From contig NZ_SMYN01000003.1 in the NCBI RefSeq assembly GCF_004959935.1, forward strand, positions 248,001 to 312,000: a stretch of DNA of 64,000 bases. The letters run 5' to 3'. Source of the stretch: Falsirhodobacter xinxiangensis. Lineage in GTDB: Bacteria; Pseudomonadota; Alphaproteobacteria; Rhodobacterales; Rhodobacteraceae. How positions within the stretch are numbered: the stretch's first letter is position 1; every line of letters begins with the position of its first letter. Positions 15,108 to 24,900 of the stretch are shown piece after piece. Under the pieces are notes generated by a model, which worked only from the letters and a program-made list of their open reading frames with translations, was not told where the DNA came from and searched no databases. A program made the position numbers and the translations under genes.

Positions 15108-15383
15108 TCAGGCGCGGGTCCAGACGACCTTCAACTCCTCGCGGAAGGCGAAGCGTTCCAGGTGGCTGGCGACGACGTTTTCAAGCCGCTCGATATCGTC
15201 GCCCGTGACACGCAGGATAAGCGCATCATCGGCTGCTTCCAGCTCCGCGATTCCCATCTCGAAGGTGATGCGACCTGCCTCCGGCGTGAATTCGACCGGG
15301 ATCTTGTGGCCGAAATGCTTGCAAAGCTGCTGAAGATAGGCCGACGGCTTCGTCGTCGGAACGGATGCGGTGGAAATGGTCAT
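15108..15383 (-). CDS. DUF2218-domain protein
   Basis: This 91-aa protein is a stand-alone DUF2218 domain. It has the pattern YLQQLCKHFGHKIPVEF, then GRITFEMG and LERFAFREELKVVW. DUF2218 occurs fused to siderophore-interacting proteins or beside iron-uptake genes; its activity is not known to me. Here it is the last gene of the ExbB-ExbD-TonB operon, overlapping the tonB stop by 4 bases. A related domain is fused to the siderophore-interacting protein at the start of the window. Confidence 0.85.
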   Translation of the reverse strand: MTISTASVPTTKPSAYLQQLCKHFGHKIPVEFTPEAGRITFEMGIAELEAADDALILRVTGDDIERLENVVASHLERFAFREELKVVWTRA

Positions 15384-16249
15384 CTTCTCTGGAACTCCAG
15401 CGGCAAGGTGAAGCTGTAGGTGGCTTTCGTCAGGGCATCCGGCGCGGCGGGGAAACGCCCTGCGCTTTGGACCGTCCGGATCGCCAACTGGTCCAGCGTC
15501 GGGTTGCCCGAGCTGCGCTGGACGGATGCGCCGGCAAGTTCGCCATTGCGGGTAACGGTGATCCTGACGCTGACAGCGCCGACTTCGCGCGATGCACGTT
15601 TGCGCCGTTCGACCCTGTTGCGGATGGCGCCGCCCCATTGCTGTTCCAGGTTCTGAAGCTGCCCTGCGGACACCGCGTTCTGTGCCGTGCCCTGCGCCTG
15701 CGAGGGAGCGGCCTGTTGGCGTTGCTGCGGCGGGGGGGCTGCGGCCTCGCGGCGTGGTTCGCGGCGCGGTTCCTCGCGTTCGACCACGCGTTCGACCACG
15801 CGTTCGGGCCGCTCGCGCGGTTTGACCTTCGGCGGCGGCGGGGGCGGGGCATCGGGAAGGGCGATCTCGTCCGGCTCGGGTTCGAGAAGCTCGGCGACGT
15901 CCTCGGGTTCGGGCAGGGGTTCTTCCTCGGCCACGGGTTCGGGCGGGGTCGGATCTTCCTCGATCAACTCGGGTGCTTCGGACGCATCGACCTGCGGCAC
16001 GTCGGGCGCAGGGGCGGACATCGCCAGCGCGGGCGGTGCGGGGGCGGACGCTTCCAGATCCAGCAGGATCGCGTCTTCGGCGGCGTCCTTCAGCCCTTCG
16101 CGGTTTTCCAGTTGCAGCGCGATCGCGGTGGTCGCCGCCAGCATCGCGGCAACGGAAATGGCAGCCCCCGCCCAGCCCATCCATTCGCGGCGGCGCGCGT
16201 CGGGGCCGAGCCAGGCATGCCAGTCGCAGGTGGTCAGGCGGCGCTTCAT
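15380..16249 (-). CDS. tonB: TonB-family energy transducer
   Basis: This 289-aa protein has one N-terminal membrane anchor (about 26-46), a long Pro/Glu-rich periplasm-spanning stretch (65-190, with PPPPPKVKPRERPERVVERVVERE-type repeats) and a C-terminal TonB domain (about 205-289). That domain shows VSVRITVTRNGELAGASV and SSGNPTLDQLAIRTVQSAG, ending in YSFTLPLEF. It transmits proton-motive force from ExbBD to outer-membrane receptors. The overlapping start with exbD supports one operon, and iron uptake is the likely job given the DUF2218 neighbour. Confidence 0.9.
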   Translation of the reverse strand: MKRRLTTCDWHAWLGPDARRREWMGWAGAAISVAAMLAATTAIALQLENREGLKDAAEDAILLDLEASAPAPPALAMSAPAPDVPQVDASEAPELIEEDPTPPEPVAEEEPLPEPEDVAELLEPEPDEIALPDAPPPPPPKVKPRERPERVVERVVEREEPRREPRREAAAPPPQQRQQAAPSQAQGTAQNAVSAGQLQNLEQQWGGAIRNRVERRKRASREVGAVSVRITVTRNGELAGASVQRSSGNPTLDQLAIRTVQSAGRFPAAPDALTKATYSFTLPLEFQRR

Positions 16250-16686
16250 GGCGCGGCCTGCGTGCCGGCGGGCGCAGCCTCCAATCCGACCAGCGCGACC
16301 TTCAGGTATCCCGCATCGCGAAGCTGGTTCATCACCCCCATCAGATCGCCATAGGCAACCGTCTGGTCGGCGCGCAGGAAGATGCGCTGTTCCTTGTCGC
16401 CGCCCGTGCGCGCGTCCAGCACCGCCGCCAGACCACCCGCCGCCACCGGCTGATCGCCCAACGTCACGGTCAGGTCCGATTGCACCGACAGATAGACGGG
16501 CTCTTGCGGGCGTTCCTGCGGCGCTGCGTTGGAACTGGGCAGGTCCACGGGCGTGTCCACCGTGGACATGGGCGCTGCCACCATGAAGATGATCAGCAGG
16601 ACCAGCATCACGTCGATGAAGGGCGTGACGTTGATCTCGTGGCTTTCTTCCAGATCGTCGCCGGTATCTCTGACGCTACCTGCCAT
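16246..16686 (-). CDS. exbD: ExbD, biopolymer transport protein
   Basis: This 146-aa protein has a single N-terminal membrane helix preceded by EINVTPFIDVMLVLLIIFMV. The aspartate in FIDVMLVL is the proton-channel residue of the ExbD/TolR family. The periplasmic C-terminal half shows RADQTVAYGDLMGVMNQLRDAG, also typical. It works with ExbB and TonB at the inner membrane. It lies 3 bases after exbB and overlaps tonB. Confidence 0.93.
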   Translation of the reverse strand: MAGSVRDTGDDLEESHEINVTPFIDVMLVLLIIFMVAAPMSTVDTPVDLPSSNAAPQERPQEPVYLSVQSDLTVTLGDQPVAAGGLAAVLDARTGGDKEQRIFLRADQTVAYGDLMGVMNQLRDAGYLKVALVGLEAAPAGTQAAP

Positions 16687-16689
16687 GGT

Positions 16690-17658
16690 TCACTCCGCAG
16701 CGAGGGAAAGGCGGCCGGACTTGCCGAAGTCCAGATCGCGGCTGACAAGGCGTTCCACACCGGCGGCGGCATCGGCCAGACCGGCGCGGTAATCGGTGAT
16801 CTGGCGCGCGAAGGCGTTGTAGATGACCACCGCGGGAATGGCGGCGACAAGGCCGATGGCCGTGGCCAGCAGCGCCTCGGCGATGCCGGGGGCGACGACG
16901 GCAAGGTTGGTCGTGCCGCTTTCGGCGATGCCGATGAACGAGTTCATGATGCCCCAGACGGTGCCGAACAGCCCGACGAAGGGCGCGACCGACCCGATGG
17001 AGGCCAGAACCCCGGTGCCCTTGCGCAGACGGCGGCCCGCCTGCGCCTCGATCCGGTCGAGGATCGAGCGCACGCGTTCCTTGGCGCCCGCGTTTCCGGC
17101 TTCTTTCAGCGCGGGTTCCGAGCGGTGCATCTCGTCCAGCGCGGCAAGGACCATGAAGCTGGCGGGATCGCGGCGACCCTGCACCGAACCGGCGGTCGAG
17201 GACAGCGTCTGCCCTTCGCGGATCGCGCGGGTGGCGCGGCGCAGGCGGGATTTGGCGACCATCATCTCGACCGTCTTGAACACCAGCACGGTCCAGGTGA
17301 CGAAGCAGGCGACCAGCAGCGCGATCATCACCGCCTTCACGACCCAGTGGGCTTGTTCATACATGCCCATCGGCGACAGATCGTGGGTGGGCAGGATCGG
17401 CGCGTCGGCTTGCGGGGCGGGTGCGGCCGCGGTTGGCGCGGCGGCGGTGGGGTCGGTTGCGGTGGGCGCAACTTCGGTCGTCGGCAGGGCAGGCGCGTCG
17501 GCGGCAGGCGCGATCGGGGCCGGGCCGGCGGCGGGGGCCGTGTTTTCGGCCGGGGCTTCGGTCGGAACCGTTGGGGCGGTTTCCTGCGCGAATGCCGGGG
17601 TCAGGCAAAGCGCCAGGACAATGGGGGCGATCCGCCGAAGCGTCTTGGTCATGTTCAT
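16690..17658 (-). CDS. exbB: ExbB, TonB-system proton channel protein
   Basis: This 322-aa protein has a signal peptide (1-22), an Ala/Pro-rich periplasmic extension (to about residue 95), a membrane helix near 105-127, and the two-helix MotA/TolQ/ExbB domain with VAPFVGLFGTVWGIMNSF and EALLATAIGLVAAIPAVV. The long extension is typical of alphaproteobacterial ExbB. The start was chosen at 17658 because AAGGTGG lies 5 bases upstream; an ATG two codons later is possible. It is first in the operon exbB-exbD-tonB-DUF2218. Confidence 0.93.
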   Translation of the reverse strand: MNMTKTLRRIAPIVLALCLTPAFAQETAPTVPTEAPAENTAPAAGPAPIAPAADAPALPTTEVAPTATDPTAAAPTAAAPAPQADAPILPTHDLSPMGMYEQAHWVVKAVMIALLVACFVTWTVLVFKTVEMMVAKSRLRRATRAIREGQTLSSTAGSVQGRRDPASFMVLAALDEMHRSEPALKEAGNAGAKERVRSILDRIEAQAGRRLRKGTGVLASIGSVAPFVGLFGTVWGIMNSFIGIAESGTTNLAVVAPGIAEALLATAIGLVAAIPAVVIYNAFARQITDYRAGLADAAAGVERLVSRDLDFGKSGRLSLAAE

Positions 17659-17845
17659 GTTGCCCACCTTTCCGCACGAATGGAACAATTACCGGTTTCA
17701 CGCGTCAGGACTGGGGCATGCTTTCGCGCCGGCCCGAGCGGTCGGGTCCACGCCTTAGGATTATTGAGTTAAACAGTCAAGAATAAATGCCCTACTGAAC
17801 CTGTAAACCTTTGTCCTTGCCCGAATGTCTGCCGAAGGAGAACCG
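17659..17845. promoter_or_regulatory. Divergent promoter region between exbB and the pcaB-like gene
   Basis: The middle (about 17755-17815) is AT-rich against a GC-rich background and on the minus strand contains TTGACT, a fair -35 for exbB. I could not identify a convincing Irr, RirA or Fur-type operator. The plus strand has GGAAGGAG-like sites only immediately before the 17846 start. Confidence 0.4.
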
Positions 17846-18871
17846 ATGAGCCCCCTGCTGACCTCGCTGTCCGGCGATCCCGAAATCGAAGCGCTGCTGT
17901 CGGACGAGGCGATGATCGCGCATATGGTCCAATTCGAACGGGCGCTTGCGATGGCCGAGGGTGAACTTGGCATGATCCCGGAGGATCACGCGCGCCGTAT
18001 CCATCAGGAACTGAAGGATTTCGCGCCGGACATGGCAAGGCTTGCGGCGGGGATGGAGCGTGATGGGGTCGTGGTGCCGGAACTCGTCCGCCAGATGCGC
18101 GCGGTGCTGGGCGAGGCGGGCGGATCGCTTCACCGGGGAACCACCTCGCAGGATGTGATCGATTCGGCGATGGCCATGCAGGTCGGCGCGATCCTGCCGG
18201 TGTTCTCCGCGCGTATCGACGGGCTGCTGAACGGCTTCGACGCCTTGGCCGCGCGGCACGAAGGGCAGAACCTTCTTGCCCATACGCGGATGCAGCGGGC
18301 GCTTCCGATTCCCGTCGCGGCCAAGGTCAAGACCTGGCGCGCGCCCCTGCGCCGGGCCGGGGCGATGCTGTCGGAGGCGGGGCGAGAGTTGACGATGGTG
18401 CAACTGGGCGGCCCGGTCGGGGATGGCGGCAGCTTCAAGGGCAACGACCGGCTTCTGGCCGAACAACTCGGGCCGCGCCTTGGCCTTGGGGTGGCGCCCC
18501 CCTGGCATTCGGAGCGCGACCGGGTCGCCGGATTCGCGGCGGAGCTGGCGAAGGTGTCGGGCGTGCTCGGCAAGTTCGGCACCGATGTCTCGCTCATGGC
18601 GCAGGGCGAGCACGGGCAGGTGCGGGTGGAGGAGGCGGGCGCATCCTCGGCCATCGCCGACAAGGCCAACCCGGTCGCGGCTGAGGTGCTGGTCGCGCTG
18701 GCCCGCTATAACGCCGGATCGCTGGGCACGCTGCATCAGGCGCTGGTGCACGAGAATGAAAGCTCTGGCGCGGCATTGACGCTGGAATGGCTGGTGCTGC
18801 CGCAGATGATCCAAACCACCGGTGCAAGCCTGCGGCTGGCGCAGCGGCTTCTGGACCGCATCTCGTTCTGA
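17846..18871 (+). CDS. pcaB: PcaB-like 3-carboxy-cis,cis-muconate cycloisomerase
   Basis: This 341-aa protein belongs to the fumarase/aspartase superfamily in its PcaB branch. It has GGSLHRGTTSQDVIDSAMAMQ (region C1) and AHTRMQRALPIPVAAKVKTW (C2). PcaB lactonises carboxymuconate in the protocatechuate branch of the beta-ketoadipate pathway. The third signature normally reads G-S-S-x-M-P-x-K-x-N-P; here it is GASSAIADKANP, so the MPH part is lost while the serines, lysine and NP remain. No other pca gene is nearby. The ATG follows GGAGAACCG. Another lyase of the superfamily is possible. Confidence 0.7.
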   Translation: MSPLLTSLSGDPEIEALLSDEAMIAHMVQFERALAMAEGELGMIPEDHARRIHQELKDFAPDMARLAAGMERDGVVVPELVRQMRAVLGEAGGSLHRGTTSQDVIDSAMAMQVGAILPVFSARIDGLLNGFDALAARHEGQNLLAHTRMQRALPIPVAAKVKTWRAPLRRAGAMLSEAGRELTMVQLGGPVGDGGSFKGNDRLLAEQLGPRLGLGVAPPWHSERDRVAGFAAELAKVSGVLGKFGTDVSLMAQGEHGQVRVEEAGASSAIADKANPVAAEVLVALARYNAGSLGTLHQALVHENESSGAALTLEWLVLPQMIQTTGASLRLAQRLLDRISF

Positions 18872-18928
18872 ACCTTCCGTGACGCGCTCCGATCGGCTAC
18901 GAACGGGCGCAAAGGCACGAGGGGGCGA

Positions 18929-19738
18929 ATGGCGCTTTATCTGGGCATCGACGGCGGCGGTTCGGGCTGCCGCGCCATCCTGTCGGACGGGGTGCGGATT
19001 CTGGGGTGCGGCACCGGCGGGCCTGCGAATATCGCCAGCGATCCGGCTGGTGCGGTTTCCGCCATCCTGCACGCGATGGTCGAGGCGGGGGTGACTGGCG
19101 CGCCTGCAACCGTGATGGGTCTTGCCGGGGCGAATGTGCCGGGCGCGGCGGACCGGCTTCTGGCGGCGCTGCCCTTTCCTTGCCGCATCGTGTCGGATGC
19201 GATCACCGCCGCGCGTGGGGCGCTTGGCGCGGCGGACGGGGTCGTGGCCGCCATCGGCACCGGGTCGGTCTTTGCCGTGCAGCGGAATGGCGTCTTGCGC
19301 CAGTCGGGGGGCTGGGGCTTCGGACTTGGCGACGAGGCCGGGGGTGCGTGGCTGGGCCGCCGCCTGCTGCAACGTGCGCTGGCCGCGTCCGAAGGCTGGG
19401 CCGATACGACGCCGCTTTTGCGCGAGGTCACGGCGGCCCATGACGGACCGGGCGGCATCGTTCGTTTTGGTGTGACGGCCCGTGCGCCCGATTACGCCGC
19501 GCTGGCCCCGCGCATCGTCGGCAGCAACGATCACGCCGCACTGGCCATTCTGGCCGAGGCAGAGGCCGAGATCGCCGCCGCCATCGACCATCTGCGGCAG
19601 GGTGAGGATATGCCCGTGGTGTTCCTTGGCGGCCTCGGGCCACATTTCGCCGCGCGGATGGCGGGCCGCTGGGATGTGCGCGCGCCCTTGGGCAGTTCGC
19701 TGGACGGTGCGCTTGCCTTGGCGCAGGAGGCGGCATGA
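18929..19738 (+). CDS. BadF/BadG-family kinase, probable N-acetylglucosamine kinase
   Basis: This 269-aa ASKHA-fold ATPase begins LGIDGGGSGCRAIL (phosphate-1 motif) and has MGLAGANV, IGTGSVFAVQ (phosphate-2) and WGFGLGDEAGGAWLGR, the pattern of BadF/BadG-type glucosamine or N-acetylglucosamine kinases. It would phosphorylate an amino sugar in the cytoplasm. The next gene, nagA, starts inside its stop codon. That coupling makes N-acetylglucosamine the likely substrate, for recycling of peptidoglycan or chitin sugars. Confidence 0.82.
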   Translation: MALYLGIDGGGSGCRAILSDGVRILGCGTGGPANIASDPAGAVSAILHAMVEAGVTGAPATVMGLAGANVPGAADRLLAALPFPCRIVSDAITAARGALGAADGVVAAIGTGSVFAVQRNGVLRQSGGWGFGLGDEAGGAWLGRRLLQRALAASEGWADTTPLLREVTAAHDGPGGIVRFGVTARAPDYAALAPRIVGSNDHAALAILAEAEAEIAAAIDHLRQGEDMPVVFLGGLGPHFAARMAGRWDVRAPLGSSLDGALALAQEAA

Positions 19739-20784
19739 TCCTTGCCGCCGAACGGGTCTTTGACGGAACGGACCTGCACCACGATACCGAGGTCGAGACC
19801 GAGGGAGGCCGCATCGTCGCGCTTCGCCCGGCACGTGGCGAGGTGATGCCCGGCACGCTTGCACCGGGGCTGATAGATTTGCAGGTGAATGGCGGCGGCG
19901 GCGTCATGGTCGGGCCGGAGACGCTCGACACGATCTGCGAGGCGCATGGGCGCATGGGATCGACCGGCATCCTGCCGACGCTGATCACCGATACGTTCGA
20001 TGCCACGCGGGCGGTGGTCGAGGTGGGTCTGGACTGCACGCATCCCGGTTTCATGGGCCTGCATCTGGAAGGGCCGCATCTGGACCCCCGCCGCAAGGGC
20101 GCGCATGACGCCGCCCTGATCCGCCCGATGGAGGATCGCGACCTTGCGCTTTTGCTGCGCGCCGCGCGGGGGCTGCCCGCGCTGATGGTGACGCTTGCGC
20201 CCGAGGCGGCGACGGCGGCGCAGATCGGGGCGCTTGCGGCGGCGGGGGCGGTGGTCAGCCTCGGGCATACCGATTGCACGGCGCCCGAGGCGCAGGCGGC
20301 CATCGCGGCGGGCGCGTCCTGCACGACGCATCTGTTCAACGCCATGGCGGGGGTGACGGCCCGTGCGCCGGGGCTGGCTGGCGCGTCCTTCGACATCGCG
20401 GCGGGGATCATCGCGGACGGCATCCATGTGGACCCGCTGCTGCTGCGTCTGGCGATGACGAACCCGCGCCTGTTCCTCGTGACCGACTGCATGGCCGTTG
20501 CGGGGACGGACCTTGCGGAATTTACGCTGGGCGGTCGTCGCATCCTGCGCCGGGACGGTCGGCTGACGCTGGAGGATGGAACGCTCGCCGGGGCCGATCT
20601 GACGCTGCCGCAGGCCATCGCGCGGATGGGCGGCGATGCCCGCGCGCTTGCCATGGCGACCAGTATCCCGGCGGGGCTGATGCGGTCGGACCGGGGGCGG
20701 ATCGCGCCGGGGTTGCCTGCCGATCTGGTGCTGCTGGAGGGCGGTGCGGCAAAACGCGTCTGGCGGGCAGGCGTGCCTTTGTGA
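19735..20784 (+). CDS. nagA: N-acetylglucosamine-6-phosphate deacetylase
   Basis: This 349-aa amidohydrolase carries the NagA metal and substrate motifs HLEGPHLDPRRKGAH (near 118), SLGHTDC, THLFNAM and ADGIHVDP, with the catalytic aspartate in LVTDCMAV. It converts GlcNAc-6-P to glucosamine-6-P in the cytoplasm. It overlaps the kinase gene by 4 bases. No glucosamine-6-P deaminase (nagB) is within the window. Confidence 0.93.
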   Translation: MILAAERVFDGTDLHHDTEVETEGGRIVALRPARGEVMPGTLAPGLIDLQVNGGGGVMVGPETLDTICEAHGRMGSTGILPTLITDTFDATRAVVEVGLDCTHPGFMGLHLEGPHLDPRRKGAHDAALIRPMEDRDLALLLRAARGLPALMVTLAPEAATAAQIGALAAAGAVVSLGHTDCTAPEAQAAIAAGASCTTHLFNAMAGVTARAPGLAGASFDIAAGIIADGIHVDPLLLRLAMTNPRLFLVTDCMAVAGTDLAEFTLGGRRILRRDGRLTLEDGTLAGADLTLPQAIARMGGDARALAMATSIPAGLMRSDRGRIAPGLPADLVLLEGGAAKRVWRAGVPL

Positions 20785-20850
20785 AATTCCCGTGGCGCTT
20801 TGGCCATTCGCGGCTAGATTGACCTCCTGCACCTGGGGAGGGCGCGCTTC

Positions 20851-21957
20851 ATGGTCAAACGTCTGATTATCGCGGTCATCCTGCTTGCGTTGGTCGTGGG
20901 CGGGATCGTCGGCTTCAATGCGTTCCGCGCGAAGGCAATCTCGGATTACTTCGCCAACATGACGCCGCCCCCCGTTCCCGTCGCCGTCGAGGAGGCAAGG
21001 GCAGGCGAATGGCGCGGCGGGATCGGGGCCATCGGCACGTCGGTCTCGCTTCAGGGCGTGGATCTGGCGGTGCAGGCCGCGGGCATCGTCCGCGAGGTCG
21101 ATTTCGTCGGGAACGACGAGGTGACGAAAGGCGCGCTGCTGATCCAGATCGACGAACGGATCGAGCTGGCCGATCTTGCCGCCGCCGAGGCCGAGCTGCA
21201 ACTGGCCGAGGCCGAACTGAACCGCATCCGCACCCTGCGCGAACGCGGCGTCGGCGCGGTGAACACGTTGGAGACGCAGCAGGCCGCCGCGGCCAGCGCC
21301 CGCGCGCAGGTGGCGCGTCTGACGGCGGTGCTGGAACAGAAGCAGCTTCTGGCCCCCTTCGACGGTGTCATCGGCATCCCCAAGGTCGAGGTGGGCGATT
21401 ACATCGCGCCCGGAACCGCGTTCGCGACGCTTCAAAACCTTGACCGGATGCAGGTCGATTTCTCGGTGCCGGAGCAGGACATCGTGACGGTGAAGATCGG
21501 AATGCCGATCACCGCCTCGACCGAGGTGGGGGATCTGACGGTGGCGGGCAGGATCATCGCGGTGGAGCCGCGTGTCGATCCGGGGTCGCGTCTGGTTGCC
21601 GTCCGGGCCGAGGTGGAGAACACGAACCGCGCCCTGCTGCCCGGCCAGTTCATGCGCGTGACGGTGGAACTGCCGCCCGAACAGGATGTCATCGCCCTGC
21701 CGCAGACGGCGGTCAGTTCCAACCTTTATGGCGACAGCGTCTTCATCGTGCGCGAGGAACAGCCCGAGGACGGCGAGCCGGTGCTGAAGGTCGAACAGGT
21801 CTTCGTGCAGACCGGGCGCCGCGCCGGCGGGCGGATCGAGATTCGCGAAGGCGTCGAGGCGGGCGATCAGGTGGTGATCGCCGGCCAGAACCGGCTGACC
21901 AGCGGCGGCGTGGTGAAGATCGACAACACCGTCGCCCCCGAAGTCACGGCGGACTGA
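20851..21957 (+). CDS. RND efflux periplasmic adaptor (membrane fusion protein)
   Basis: This 368-aa protein has an N-terminal signal/anchor (about 4-24), a short lipoyl/barrel-sandwich domain, and an alpha-hairpin (about 110-165, LQLAEAELNRIRTLRERGVG). A beta-barrel domain follows with LAPFDGVIGIPKVEVGDYIAPG and VDFSVPEQDI. It links the RND pump to an outer-membrane channel. The pump gene follows after 3 bases. A GGGGAGGG-type ribosome site precedes the ATG. Confidence 0.92.
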   Translation: MVKRLIIAVILLALVVGGIVGFNAFRAKAISDYFANMTPPPVPVAVEEARAGEWRGGIGAIGTSVSLQGVDLAVQAAGIVREVDFVGNDEVTKGALLIQIDERIELADLAAAEAELQLAEAELNRIRTLRERGVGAVNTLETQQAAAASARAQVARLTAVLEQKQLLAPFDGVIGIPKVEVGDYIAPGTAFATLQNLDRMQVDFSVPEQDIVTVKIGMPITASTEVGDLTVAGRIIAVEPRVDPGSRLVAVRAEVENTNRALLPGQFMRVTVELPPEQDVIALPQTAVSSNLYGDSVFIVREEQPEDGEPVLKVEQVFVQTGRRAGGRIEIREGVEAGDQVVIAGQNRLTSGGVVKIDNTVAPEVTAD

Positions 21958-21960
21958 GCG

Positions 21961-24900
21961 ATGAATTTCTCGGAAATCTTCATCCGCCGCCCGGTGCTGT
22001 CCACGGTGCTGGCGGCCATGATCCTGTTCCTTGGCATCGCGTCGGTGCTGAACATGCCCGTGCGCCAGTACCCCGAGGTGGAGGAGACGGCGATCACCAT
22101 CACCACCACCTATCCCGGTGCGGCGCCCGACCTGATCCAAGGCTTCATCACCGCGCCCATCGCCCGCGCCGTGGCCACGACCGAAAATATCGACTACGTC
22201 ACCAGCCAGTCGCGGCCTTCGGCCTCGGTCGTGACGGTGCAGATGGAACTGGGCGCGAACCCCGACACCGCGCTGGCCGAGGTTCTGTCCAAGGTGCAGC
22301 AGGTGCGCGGCGATCTGCCCGACGAATCCGACGATCCGGTGATCGTGAAGGGCACGGGCGACGATTTCGCGCTCATGTATCTGGCGGTGCAGAACCCCAA
22401 CATGACGCAGGAACAGCTGACGGAATATCTGGAACGTGTGGTGCGCCCGCGCGTGTCCACGATTCAGGGCGTGGCCGAGATGCAGATCCTTGGCGCGGCC
22501 AACTATGCGATGCGCGTCTGGATCGACCCCGACAAGCTGGCCGCGCGCGGCGTCACCGCGAACGAGATACTGGCCGCGATCAATGCGTCCAACTTCCTGT
22601 CCGCGCCGGGCAAGACCGAAGGGGAATACGTCACCTATCCCATCACGCTGGAATCGACGCTGCAAACCGCCGAGGCGTTCGGGATGTTGCCGCTGGTGGT
22701 CACAGATGCTGGCGGCGTGGTCCGCCTGCACGACGTCGCGCGGGTGGAACTGGCATCCGAGACGCCGGACGAGATCGTGACCTTCAACGGCGAGCCGGGC
22801 ACCTTCATCGGCCTGACGCAGACGCCTGCCGCGAACCCGCTGGACGTGTCCGCCGCCGTTCTGGCCGAACTCCCGGCCATCGAGGCGACGCTGCCCGAGG
22901 GCATGACCATCACCATGGTCTACGATTCGACCGAGACGATCAGCGCCTCCATCTACGAGGTGTTCAAGACCATCGCCGAGGCGATCGTGATCGTGGTGGT
23001 GGTGATCCTGTTGTTCCTTGGCTCGTTCCGCTCGGTGCTGATGCCGATTGCGACGATCCCGCTGTCGCTGGTCGGCGTCTGCGCGATCATGCTGGCCTTG
23101 GGCTATTCGCTGAACCTTCTGACGCTGCTGGCGATGGTGCTGGCCATCGGGCTGGTGGTGGATGACGCCATCGTGGTGGTCGAAAACATCCACCGCCATA
23201 TCGAGGACGGGATGAAGCCCGCCCGCGCTGCGATCCAAGGGATGAAGGAGATCACCGGCCCAGTCATCGCCATGACGATCACGCTGGCGGCGGTGCTGTC
23301 ACCGCTGGCCTTCACCGGCGGGCTGACCGGGGCGCTGTTCGCCGAATTCGCGCTGACGCTGGCGGGGTCGGTCATCATCTCGGGCATCGTGGCGCTGACC
23401 ATCACGCCCGCGATGGCCGCGCGGCTGCTGAAGCATGACACTACCAGCCGGTTCCAGCGGATCGTGGACCGCACCTCGGACCGCGTGTCGGACTGGTATG
23501 AGCGGCGGGTCGCGTCGTCGTTGGACTATCGCCCGGTGACGGCGATCATGGTCGCGGCGCTGATGGGGGTGACGGCGTTCATGTTCGTCAACACCACGAC
23601 GGAACTCGCCCCCGAGGAAGATCAGGGCGCGCTGTTCTCGCTGATCGAGGGGCCGCGATACGCGACCAAGGCCTATACGAAACTCTATACCGACGACATT
23701 TCCAAGAACACATCCGGCATCCCAGAAGTGCGGACCGAGTTTTCGCTGGCGGGGTTCGGGGGGCAGGAAAGTTCTGGCTTCTATATCTGGGCGTTGAAGG
23801 ACTGGGCCGACCGCGACCGCAGCCAAGCCGAAATCCAGCAGGAGATCCAAGGCAAGCTGGACGCAGGCAACGGGATGCAGGCCTTCGTCTTCGCGCCGCC
23901 GACGCTGCCGGGGACGGGGGGCGGTCTGCCGGTGTCGCTGGTGCTGCAATCCATCCATTCGCCCGAGCGGGTGGTCGAGGTGTCGGACGCCATCGTGGAC
24001 GAGGCGATGGCTTCGGGGCGGTTCATCATCGTGCAGAACTCGCTGTCCTTCGATGCGCCGCAGGTGCGCGTGACCATCGACCGCGACCGGGCGGCGGCGC
24101 TGAACGTGCCGGTGTCAGATATCGGCACCACGCTTGGCGTTCTGGTCGGCGGCGCTTCGGTGGCCGAGTTCGATCTGGAATCCGACAGCTATGACGTCAT
24201 CACGCAGGTGCCGCGCGAATTCCGCGCCAACCCCGAGGATCTGACCAAATTCTTCGTCCGCGCCTCGACCGGGGAAATGGTGCCGCTGTCCTCGGTCACG
24301 CAGGTGCGGACCGAGGCGTCGCCGGCATCGATCGAACAGTTCAACCAGCTGAACGCCGCGACGCTGACCGCGCTTCCGGCCATCGGAACATCCACGGGCG
24401 ACGCGCTGGCCGAATTGGAGCGGATCACCCGCGACAAGATGGAGGAGGGGTTCTTCATCGATTATTCCGGCCAGTCGCGGCTGGAAGTGTCACAGGGCAA
24501 CACGATCCTGCTGGCCTTCGGGGCGGCGGTTCTGGTCATCTATCTGGTGCTGGCCGCGCAGTTCGAAAGCTTCCGCGATCCGTTCATCATCATGATGTCG
24601 GTGCCGCTGTCGATCTTCGGCGCGGTGCTGCCGCTGTTCTTCGGGGTCGGCACGCTGAACATCTATACGCAGGTGGGGCTGATCACGCTGATCGGGCTGA
24701 TCACCAAGCACGGCATTCTTATGGTGGAATTCGCCAACCAGCAGCGGGACGAACATGGCATGTCGCGCAGGCAGGCGATCGTGGCGGCGGCCAAGGTGCG
24801 GCTGCGCCCGATCCTGATGACCACGGCGGCGATGGCGCTGGCGGTGGTGCCGCTGCTGATTGCCGAAGGCGCGGGGGCGGCGGCGCGTCAGGCAATGGGG

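Noticed and set aside
17682-17706. GGAAC-N16-CGTC in front of the pcaB-like gene as an EcfG promoter
   Set aside because: The -10 lacks the final T, the distance to the gene is about 140 bases, and the -35 is inside the exbB leader.
19531-23238. Very long open frame (about 1235 codons) antisense to nagA, the adaptor and the RND pump
   Set aside because: Its composition is His/Arg/Gln/Asp-rich with no family motif, and it lies opposite three clear genes. Long antisense frames are expected in GC-rich DNA.
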